The notes under the pieces were generated by a model. The model was not told the DNA's origin, ran no database searches, and saw only the letters and a list, made by a program, of their open reading frames with translations. A DNA stretch of 12,311 nucleotides from UBA5738 sp049641805 (GTDB lineage: Bacteria; Patescibacteriota; Minisyncoccia; Minisyncoccales; UBA5738): assembly GCA_049641805.1 (NCBI GenBank), contig JBARNX010000050.1, forward strand, positions 1 through 12,311. Direction: 5' to 3'. This document shows positions 5,975 through 11,203 of the stretch, piece after piece; positions within the stretch are counted from its first letter, which is position 1; every line of letters begins with the position of its first letter. A program made the translations under genes and the position numbers.

Positions 5975-5983
5975 ATTATAGCA
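5975..5983 (-). promoter_or_regulatory. Extended -10 promoter of xseA, likely leaderless
   Basis: The minus strand reads TGCTATAAT at 5983-5975, a perfect -10 with TGn extension, followed by GATTTT and the xseA ATG at 5968. A start site 7 nt after the -10 falls on the A of the ATG. The -35 (TTTATA-like) is weak, as is usual for extended -10 promoters. Confidence 0.6.
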
Positions 5984-6018
5984 TTTAGTGGGTTTGTATA
6001 AAAAAAGAGAATGAGAAT

Positions 6019-6465
6019 TTATTGATGTTCTGCTTTTTTTGATGTTATTGCTATGTATCCGATTGCGGACACTACGACAACAAACACCAAAAAAATTATT
6101 CCAATAACATTACCATCCTCCAACTCATAAAGATTCTTAAAACTATTTGGTGCGAATGCATATATTCCTAAAAAAATCATTGCTGCTCCGCAACCATTTA
6201 AAAGTACGTTTTTGGTACTTTTCAAATTTTGAATCGCATCTGTAGCTTCGTTTAATAATTTTTTTAGAAGACTTAGTGCACACATAAAACCTATTACAGA
6301 GCAAATGATTACGGATAGATACTGTGTGCTTTTGAAAGCCATATCAATACCGTACATTTGTTGTATTAGAAAAATTGATGCAAATGCAGGAGTTAATACA
6401 CAAATTAATCGCAGGATTTCATATATAGCATTCCTAATTTTTTTAGGTATTTCCGATATGTTCAT
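6019..6465 (-). CDS. Predicted four-helix membrane protein, unrecognised
   Basis: The 148-residue protein has four likely membrane segments (about 16-38, 44-68, 84-105 and 117-141) and no recognised catalytic motif. The N-terminus MNISEIPKKIRNA is amphipathic; loops are short apart from residues 68-84 (LLNEATDAIQNLKSTKN). It has its own clear promoter (6506-6534) and a strong Shine-Dalgarno sequence (minus strand AGGGGGAGGATCA before the ATG). Its DNA is visibly richer in A+T than xseA or the 187-residue gene on either side. Together with the lack of a family this suggests an acquired or fast-evolving gene. The strand agrees with xseA, but xseA has its own promoter. The stop is TAA, 50 bp before the xseA ATG. 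Confidence 0.75.
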   Translation of the reverse strand: MNISEIPKKIRNAIYEILRLICVLTPAFASIFLIQQMYGIDMAFKSTQYLSVIICSVIGFMCALSLLKKLLNEATDAIQNLKSTKNVLLNGCGAAMIFLGIYAFAPNSFKNLYELEDGNVIGIIFLVFVVVVSAIGYIAITSKKAEHQ

Positions 6466-6505
6466 TGATCCTCCCCCTATATTTTTTTGTTAATTACCTA
6501 TGGTG

Positions 6506-6534
6506 ATTTAAACATTAAAAGTTAGATTTGTCAA
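6506..6534 (-). promoter_or_regulatory. Promoter of the four-helix membrane protein gene
   Basis: On the minus strand, TTGACA (6534-6529) is followed by a 17-bp spacer and TTAAAT (6511-6506), the latter preceded by TGT so that it also has the TGn extension. It is about 40 bp upstream of the ATG and is the best sigma-70-type promoter in the window. Confidence 0.65.
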
Positions 6535-6551
6535 ATTTGAATTTGCGTTTC

Positions 6552-6633
6552 GTAGGGGCGAAACCATGTCTTCGCCCATTCCCGAATTTTACCATTGTGA
6601 CTCAATGCGGGCGACTACATGGAATCGCCCTAC
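6552..6633. repeat. MITE/REP-like inverted repeat element
   Basis: The left arm at 6552-6577 (GTAGGGGCGAAACCATG, then TCTTCGCCC) and the right arm at 6609-6633 (GGGCGACTACATGG, then AATCGCCCTAC) are near-perfect inverted copies, differing at a few positions. Each arm is itself a short hairpin (GGGCGA / TCGCCC). The 31-bp centre has no ORF. GTAGGGGCGA...TCGCCC units are familiar to me as dispersed intergenic repeats in many bacterial genomes. It lies between the promoter of the membrane protein gene and the terminator of the next gene. Confidence 0.7.
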
Positions 6634-6660
6634 AGCTCAATACAAAAAATCGTGTTAGGT

Positions 6661-6693
6661 AAAAGGATGTGCGAGACTTAGTCTCGCACATCC
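6661..6693 (-). terminator. Terminator of the M24 / Cys-rich protein operon
   Basis: A perfect 13-bp stem pairs 6665-6677 (GGATGTGCGAGAC) with 6681-6693 around loop TTA. On the minus strand it is followed by TTTTACC. It starts 5 bp past the stop of the 187-residue gene. Confidence 0.8.
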
Positions 6694-6698
6694 AGATT

Positions 6699-7262
6699 CT
6701 ATGGTTGCGCGCCGGTGCAGCGCCAGTTGACTTCGGCTTTTTTGGTGATCACATTTATGACGCAGGCCGGGTCGCAGCCTTTGCGAAAGGTCAAGATGTC
6801 GATCCACCACGTGCCGGTGTTCGGGTTGCAATACGGGTCGCTGTCGGCGCTGCCTTCGATCGCGCACTGGCTGGCGTCAAAGATGCGCTGGGCCGTGTAA
6901 TAATCCATTGATTCGCCTGTGGGCGCTTTGCAGGTTTCAATTTCGATGAAGGCCAGATTGTCGGCCACAACGCAACGGCGATGCGGTTTTTGCCCATCCA
7001 CCGGTTTGCCCGCGGCCACGCAATCTTCAAAAGTTTTTATTTTTTTGTCGGCTTCGCTTAGGGTGCTGGACGCGGTACCGGTCGAGTTTTCCGCGTTCCC
7101 GCCCGCGGGCCGGGTCGCGGTTGAATTTTGTTCTTCGCTCGCGGGCAAAGTGTTTGATGGTTTGTTCCCGGGCTGGAATTCGGTTGTTCTCGTCCGATAA
7201 TAAAGATAGCCCAGCTCGCCCGCGATCATAATTGCCAAAACAATTAAAATTGCTTTTTTCAT
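6699..7262 (-). CDS. Membrane-anchored Cys-rich exported protein, unknown function
   Basis: The 187-residue protein begins with a single membrane segment or uncleaved signal (about 4-22), then a low-complexity Ser/Thr/Asn/Pro linker (about 30-72), then a compact domain (about 75-187) with eight cysteines (81, 97, 111, 133, 145, 163, 167, 182). Recognisable motifs are FEDCVAAGKPV...RRC near 78-97 and the C-terminal TWWIDI...GCDPACVINV...AEVNWRCTG near 151-184, which I know as a recurrent exported domain in Patescibacteria-type proteins without assigned function. The even cysteine count suggests disulfides outside the membrane. It starts 4 bp after the M24 stop, so the two are probably co-transcribed, and it is followed by a strong terminator. 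No lipobox is visible. Confidence 0.85.
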   Translation of the reverse strand: MKKAILIVLAIMIAGELGYLYYRTRTTEFQPGNKPSNTLPASEEQNSTATRPAGGNAENSTGTASSTLSEADKKIKTFEDCVAAGKPVDGQKPHRRCVVADNLAFIEIETCKAPTGESMDYYTAQRIFDASQCAIEGSADSDPYCNPNTGTWWIDILTFRKGCDPACVINVITKKAEVNWRCTGAQP

Positions 7263-7266
7263 ATGT

Positions 7267-8358
7267 TTAGATATTAATCTCGATTAGGTTTTTCGGCGTT
7301 TTACTCAATATAACGCATTTGCCGTTTTGCATCGCGCAAAGATCTTCGATGCGGATGCCGCCCCAGCCAATATGGTAAAGGCCGGGTTCTACGGTGAACA
7401 CCATTCCGTTTTCAAATTCACCGACTCCCGCGGGGCTTAAATTGGGCAGTTCATGAATGTCGATGCCCACTCCATGGCCAAGCCCGTGCGTGAAATATCG
7501 GTCTTCGCCGTATTTTTTGAAATTTTCAACGCAATTGTCAAAAATCCGGGCGGGCGATGCGCCAAGTTTGCATTCCGCCAAGGCAAGCTGTTGGGTTTCC
7601 AGAACGATCTGGTACATTTTTTTGTATTTTTCCGTAGCCTTGCCCACAAAAACCATCCGGGTCATATCTGCGTCGTAATTTTTATACCGCGCCCCGATAT
7701 CGATCACCACCATCTCCCCCGCCTTTATTTTTTTATTTGACCCTTCATAGTGCGGATCGGCCGAATTCTTCCCGCTGGCCACGATCGGATCGAACGCGGT
7801 TCCCGTGGCTCCGAATCCGTTCATTATTTCAATTGTTTTTTGCTTTAAACAAATTTCGGAAACTCCCGGTTTTATCAATTTCAGCAATTCGGCAAATGTT
7901 TTGTCGGTAATCGCCGCGGCTTTTTTTATTAAAGCGATTTCCCCTGCGCTTTTTATGCCGCGTGTTTGCTCTACTATATCCGCGAAAGGCATAAATTTTT
8001 TCCCCGCGAGTAATTTTTTAAAGTTTTCATATTTGGCATAACTGAATTGGTGGCTTTCAAAGCCGATTTTTTCTGAATTTTTTAAAATATCAACAATTAT
8101 TTTTCCAAAACCGGCGCTTTTATCCGCCAGGCGAATATTTCTTTGCGGTATTTTTTTCCGAATTTGTTTTAAATGGAAATTTGTTCCGATAAAATAGAAA
8201 TTATTTTTTAGGATTACCAGATAAAAAGTATTTTTTATTAAGTTATCAACCACGCCGGTCAGGTAATAATTGTTCGCGTTACCATTTACGATAAAAGCAT
8301 CCAATTCTTCGTTTTTGATGGCTTTTTGTATTATTTTTATTCTTTCGAGCGATGCCAT
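7267..8358 (-). CDS. M24 family metallopeptidase (Xaa-Pro aminopeptidase/dipeptidase type)
   Basis: Cytoplasmic dinuclear-metal peptidase that removes N-terminal residues preceding proline, in peptide turnover. The 363-residue product has a creatinase-like N-terminal domain (about 1-130) and the pita-bread catalytic domain (about 138-355). All five metal ligands are visible: Asp220 and Asp231 (11 apart, in VVIDIGARY and YDADMTR), His295 in HGLGHGVG, Glu324 in TVEPGLY and Glu338 in IRIED. The length fits short PepQ/PepP-like enzymes. Aminopeptidase P and prolidase cannot be separated from sequence alone. The ATG at 8358 has no clear Shine-Dalgarno sequence. It is divergent from the M18 aminopeptidase across 64 bp and leads into the Cys-rich exported protein gene. 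Confidence 0.94.
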   Translation of the reverse strand: MASLERIKIIQKAIKNEELDAFIVNGNANNYYLTGVVDNLIKNTFYLVILKNNFYFIGTNFHLKQIRKKIPQRNIRLADKSAGFGKIIVDILKNSEKIGFESHQFSYAKYENFKKLLAGKKFMPFADIVEQTRGIKSAGEIALIKKAAAITDKTFAELLKLIKPGVSEICLKQKTIEIMNGFGATGTAFDPIVASGKNSADPHYEGSNKKIKAGEMVVIDIGARYKNYDADMTRMVFVGKATEKYKKMYQIVLETQQLALAECKLGASPARIFDNCVENFKKYGEDRYFTHGLGHGVGIDIHELPNLSPAGVGEFENGMVFTVEPGLYHIGWGGIRIEDLCAMQNGKCVILSKTPKNLIEINI

Positions 8359-8372
8359 AAATTTACTTTTTG

Positions 8373-8394
8373 CTTAAAATGAGCTAATTTTAAG
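8373..8394. promoter_or_regulatory. 22-bp palindrome between divergent peptidase genes, candidate operator
   Basis: The half-site CTTAAAAT at 8373-8380 is matched by its exact reverse complement ATTTTAAG at 8387-8394, and the centre AGCT is also symmetrical, leaving one mismatched pair (G8381/A8386). It sits in the 64-bp gap between the divergent M24 and M18 starts, where a dimeric repressor could control both. AT-rich promoter elements for both genes probably overlap it. Confidence 0.5.
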
Positions 8395-8422
8395 AATAAC
8401 ACGATTAAATACTACCACAACT

Positions 8423-9844
8423 ATGGATAAAAATGAACAAAACGAGCCGAATTTGATGTTTGAAAAGAAATTCGCGTTTGATATTTGGGATGACACCACC
8501 ACCAAAAAATGTTTTGATTTTTGCGAAGGCTACAAAGAATTTTTAAGCAAAGCAAAAACCGAACGCTTGACGGTAAAATTGGTTGAGGCCGCGGCAATCA
8601 AAAAAGGCTTTAAAAAATTAGAGCATATCGGCGAAATTGACCAAAAAGGATTTAAAACTCCGGTTTACTCAATCAACCGCGGCAAATCAATTATTTTAGC
8701 CAAGCCGGGCAAAAAGCCGGTTAGCGAAGGCGTGCGGATGATTTTGGCGCATATTGATTCGCCGCGCTTGGATTTGAAAGTCAGGCCATTGTTCGAGGGC
8801 GAACATATGGCGTTTTTGAAAACCCATTATTACGGCGGCATCAAGAAATACCAGTGGACGGCTCTGCCTCTGGCAATGTATGGCGTCATTATTAAACAAG
8901 ATGGTTCAAAAATTGAAATTGCGATTGGCGACGATCCTAAAGATCAAATTTTTATGATTACCGATCTTTTACCTCATCTTGCCAAATCGCAATACGAAAA
9001 AAAACTCGACGAAGCAATTCCCGCCGAAACTCTAAATGTTATTGCGGGCAGTTTGGGTTCGAAAAACAAGGACGACAAGGAGCCCGCGAAAGTCCGCTTG
9101 CTAAAACTTTTAAATGATAAATATGATATTGCCGAAGAGGATTTTGTTTCTGCAGATTTGGAAATGGTCCCGCAGGGAGCGGCGCGCGACCTTGGCCTTG
9201 ATCGCAGTTTGATCGCCGCTTATGGGCATGATGATCGGGTTTGCGCCTATACTGCATTGGAATCATTGTTTGAATCCGAAAAGAATGAATTTTCGACGAT
9301 AGTGGTCCTTACCGACAAAGAAGAAATAGGCAGCGAAGGGGCTACAGGCGCTAATTCGAACTATATTTCTGATTTCGTGAGCGAATTGATTTATTTGGAA
9401 ACCGGCAAACACGATGAAAATACTTTAAGAGATGTATTTTTCAAATCCAAGGCGGTTTCCGCCGATGTTACTGTTGGCTTTGATCCTGATTATGCCGATG
9501 TTTTTGACGCGGCCAATACGGCAAAGATTGGCGCCGGGATTGCGATCGAAAAACATAGCGGTTATCGGGGAAAATACGATACCAGCGAAGCGACCGCCGA
9601 ATTTGTCGGCTTCATTAGAAAAATTTTCAACGAGAATAATATTAATTGGCAAATCGGCGGAATGGGCAAAGTAGATATCGGCGGCGGCGGTACCGTGGCG
9701 ATGTATCTGGCACGGCTGAATATGGATATCATCGATATCGGCGTTCCTTTGCTTTCTATGCATGCGCCGTTTGAGATCGCCAGTAAGGCCGATATTTATT
9801 CGGCTTATCTTGCCTACAAAGCGTTTTTTGAAGCCGAGCGGTAA
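8423..9844 (+). CDS. M18 family aminopeptidase
   Basis: Zinc-dependent aminopeptidase, usually a large dodecameric cytoplasmic enzyme acting late in peptide degradation. The 473-residue length is typical. Metal and catalytic motifs are present in order: AHIDSPR (His110), GHDDR (Asp270/271), TDKEEIGS (Glu300, Glu301), SADV (Asp348) and SMHAPFE (His447). The lid-type dimerisation insert (about 125-250) and the glycine-rich DIGGGGTVA near 418-426 fit the bacterial M18 branch. The start ATG at 8423 gives MDKNEQNEPN, then the usual FEKKFAFDIW. The upstream AT-rich sequence contains TTAAAT but no Shine-Dalgarno sequence. It diverges from M24 and is followed 55 bp later by a small membrane protein gene with its own promoter-like sequence. 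Confidence 0.95.
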   Translation: MDKNEQNEPNLMFEKKFAFDIWDDTTTKKCFDFCEGYKEFLSKAKTERLTVKLVEAAAIKKGFKKLEHIGEIDQKGFKTPVYSINRGKSIILAKPGKKPVSEGVRMILAHIDSPRLDLKVRPLFEGEHMAFLKTHYYGGIKKYQWTALPLAMYGVIIKQDGSKIEIAIGDDPKDQIFMITDLLPHLAKSQYEKKLDEAIPAETLNVIAGSLGSKNKDDKEPAKVRLLKLLNDKYDIAEEDFVSADLEMVPQGAARDLGLDRSLIAAYGHDDRVCAYTALESLFESEKNEFSTIVVLTDKEEIGSEGATGANSNYISDFVSELIYLETGKHDENTLRDVFFKSKAVSADVTVGFDPDYADVFDAANTAKIGAGIAIEKHSGYRGKYDTSEATAEFVGFIRKIFNENNINWQIGGMGKVDIGGGGTVAMYLARLNMDIIDIGVPLLSMHAPFEIASKADIYSAYLAYKAFFEAER

Positions 9845-9861
9845 TCCGCGAGACACTAAGC

Positions 9862-9890
9862 TTGCCGAAGTATGAAATAAATCATTTAAT
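9862..9890 (+). promoter_or_regulatory. Promoter of the 116-aa membrane protein gene, nearly leaderless
   Basis: TTGCCG (9862-9867) and TTTAAT (9885-9890) are separated by 17 bp. The predicted start site, near 9897, is about 3 nt before the ATG at 9900, and no Shine-Dalgarno sequence is present. Confidence 0.45.
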
Positions 9891-9899
9891 CATATAACC

Positions 9900-10250
9900 A
9901 TGGACGCTAAGAAAATAATTGGTTGGATAGTTGTAATCGTTGGTTTGGTCATCATCGGCCAGGCTGTCAATTCATCGTACCAATTTTTTACCGCAAAAGC
10001 TGATTTTCCCGCGATTTTCAAAATCGCACCGAGCCAGACGCCGGCGCCGCAGGTTTCGCAAAGCGGAGCGTTGTCGCAAGTTGATATCCAAGTCCAGATG
10101 CAACAGGCAACCAACCAGGCCATTGGCAATATGGTGCCGGCCGATGCCATCAATAAGCTATTAAACGCCATCGCATGGTCGATGTTTGCCACTTTTCTGG
10201 TCTATTCCGGCGCCAAGATTGCAGAAATTGGCGTGAAGCTAACCGCCTAA
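9900..10250 (+). CDS. Small two-helix membrane protein, unknown function
   Basis: The 116-residue protein has an N-terminal membrane segment (about 6-22), a Gln/Ser/Pro-rich outer or linker region (about 40-75, with APSQTPAPQVSQSG) and a second hydrophobic segment (about 88-107, within IAWSMFATFLVYSGAKIAEIG). The Gly-Ala-Lys-Ile end suggests packing against another helix. I recall similar short proteins in Parcubacteria-type genomes, always hypothetical. The ATG at 9900 lies 55 bp after M18 behind a promoter-like sequence, so it may be expressed both from this and by read-through. No catalytic motif is seen. Confidence 0.75.
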   Translation: MDAKKIIGWIVVIVGLVIIGQAVNSSYQFFTAKADFPAIFKIAPSQTPAPQVSQSGALSQVDIQVQMQQATNQAIGNMVPADAINKLLNAIAWSMFATFLVYSGAKIAEIGVKLTA

Positions 10251-10252
10251 GG

Positions 10253-10278
10253 CCGATACCCGCCGTCGGACATTTTTT
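10253..10278 (+). terminator. Weak terminator after the 116-aa gene
   Basis: CCGA at 10253-10256 pairs with TCGG at 10266-10269 around a 9-nt loop, followed by ACATTTTTT. The position right after the stop and the U-run are right, but the stem is only 4 bp. Confidence 0.35.
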
Positions 10279-10357
10279 AAATCAGATCAACTTGACGGGA
10301 GGCGCGTTTTTCGGCAAGTCGCCGGGCGGTGTTTTTTTGACTTAATTCCGGTTTCAT
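10277..10357 (-). CDS. Possible 26-aa basic mini-ORF after pcm (doubtful)
   Basis: An ATG at 10357, 17 bp past the pcm stop on the same strand, opens 26 codons ending in TAA: MKPELSQKNTARRLAEKRAS then RQVDLI. The product would be a single basic helix. Codons are GC-rich like the neighbouring genes although the surroundings are AT-rich, which is the only sign of coding. There is no Shine-Dalgarno sequence. It could equally be the end of a decayed gene or chance. Confidence 0.22.
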   Translation of the reverse strand: MKPELSQKNTARRLAEKRASRQVDLI

Positions 10358-10374
10358 TTTTTGGAAAAAATTTT

Positions 10375-11034
10375 TTAACTTTTAATTCTGTTATTTTTCC
10401 CGTTTCCTTGGACGAGCGGTACAAACGCAAAACCTTCGTGTCGTTCTTCGGTAGTTATTGTTTGGCTGTTTTTGGTGATTTTGACAATGGCGTTTTCCTG
10501 CGGCGCCACGATTATTCCGCCGATTTTTAATTGTTTTATCCATGTTTTGGGAATTGAGGTTGCCGCCGCCGAAGCCAGAATGCGGTCATAGGGCGCTTGC
10601 GGCCAATAACCGCGCGATCCGTCGCCGACGACATAGCGCACGATTTTGCGGTTGATGAAATTATATTTTGAGATATTGTTTCTTCCAAACAGAGCCAGCT
10701 CCGGGATTCTTTCAATGGCAACCACTTTGCCCGCCGCGCCGCCGCCGCTGGCAATATACGCCAGCAGGGCGGTTGTCCAGCCTGATCCATAACCAATGTC
10801 CAGTATTTTTTGTCCCGGTTGCGGCGAAAGCAATTCCAGCATAAACGCCACAACCGCGGGCTGGGAAATTGTTTGCGCGAAACCGATGGATATCGCTTCA
10901 TCCAGCTCGGCAAGCATATCGCGGTTGGGCAAGTTGATTGGCAGGAAATCCCGCCGCCTGATGGCGCGGAACGCGTCAATCAGCCTTACAGTTTTTAAAT
11001 ATCCCTTATTGATTAAATTCTCGATTAAAGCCAT
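10375..11034 (-). CDS. pcm: Protein-L-isoaspartate O-methyltransferase
   Basis: Transfers a methyl group from SAM to isoaspartyl residues of aged proteins, starting their repair. The 219-residue product has the family-typical ISQPAVVAFMLELL near 56-70, the SAM-binding motif KILDIGYGSGW near 76-86, the acidic turn AIERIPELA near 106-114, and GDG...PYDRILASAAA near 137-157. The ATG at 11034 (MALIENLINK) is chosen; the longer reading uses a TTG at 11049 that lies inside the U-tract of the preceding terminator and is unlikely. No Shine-Dalgarno sequence is evident. Only 16 bp separate that terminator from the ATG, so pcm expression must depend on read-through or on a promoter inside the hairpin. 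It is followed by a doubtful 26-codon ORF. Confidence 0.93.
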   Translation of the reverse strand: MALIENLINKGYLKTVRLIDAFRAIRRRDFLPINLPNRDMLAELDEAISIGFAQTISQPAVVAFMLELLSPQPGQKILDIGYGSGWTTALLAYIASGGGAAGKVVAIERIPELALFGRNNISKYNFINRKIVRYVVGDGSRGYWPQAPYDRILASAAATSIPKTWIKQLKIGGIIVAPQENAIVKITKNSQTITTEERHEGFAFVPLVQGNGKNNRIKS

Positions 11035-11046
11035 ATTTTTTGCGGA

Positions 11047-11074
11047 CAAAAAAACCGCTTTAAAAGCGGTTTTT
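11047..11074 (-). terminator. Intrinsic terminator just upstream of pcm
   Basis: A stem pairs 11050-11058 (AAAAACCGC) with 11066-11074 (GCGGTTTTT), extended by one or two A-T pairs toward the loop. On the minus strand it ends GCGGTTTTTTTG, a strong Rho-independent terminator. The + strand also has a U-run, so it may act both ways. It lies between the DUF2207 gene and pcm, 16 bp before the pcm ATG. Confidence 0.78.
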
Positions 11075-11147
11075 AATTGTGGCGTCAGTAAAAACAGATG
11101 ATAAATGCCGTTGAATGATTCTCATAGTTCGCGTTTAATTTTTTCAT
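11060..11147 (-). other. Candidate leader peptide / small RNA unit ahead of pcm
   Basis: Between an extended -10 (11154-11146) and the terminator at 11047-11074 lie two overlapping mini-ORFs on the minus strand: MKKLNANYENHSTAFIICFY (ATG at 11147, stop 11085) and MRIIQRHLSSVFTDATIKNR plus F (ATG at 11125, stop 11060-11062, inside the terminator hairpin). Neither has a Shine-Dalgarno sequence. A predicted start near 11139 would place the first ATG upstream of the transcript, leaving the second. The unit could make an RNA of roughly 70-90 nt, or be an attenuator for pcm. Confidence 0.3.
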
Positions 11148-11154
11148 TTTACCA
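11146..11154 (-). promoter_or_regulatory. Extended -10 promoter ahead of the pcm leader
   Basis: The minus strand reads TGGTAAAAT at 11154-11146 (TGn plus a 5-of-6 -10). The -35 position holds only TTTCGC. It lies in the gap between the DUF2207 stop and pcm and is the best promoter candidate for pcm or for a short RNA. Confidence 0.4.
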
Positions 11155-11203
11155 CATTCTTTTTTTCAGCGAAAGGCGGGTCGCGGCACCAACCTGTCGT
11201 GAT

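Noticed and set aside
6552..6633. CRISPR-like repeats
   Set aside because: There are only two arms and they are inverted, not direct; there are no spacers.
11035..11049. Longer pcm start at 11049
   Set aside because: It is a TTG inside the terminator U-tract; the ATG at 11034 fits the family better.
11161..11203. Hairpin directly after the DUF2207 stop
   Set aside because: Pairings such as GGT/ACC are too short and there is no following U-run; the hairpin at 11047-11074 is the real terminator.
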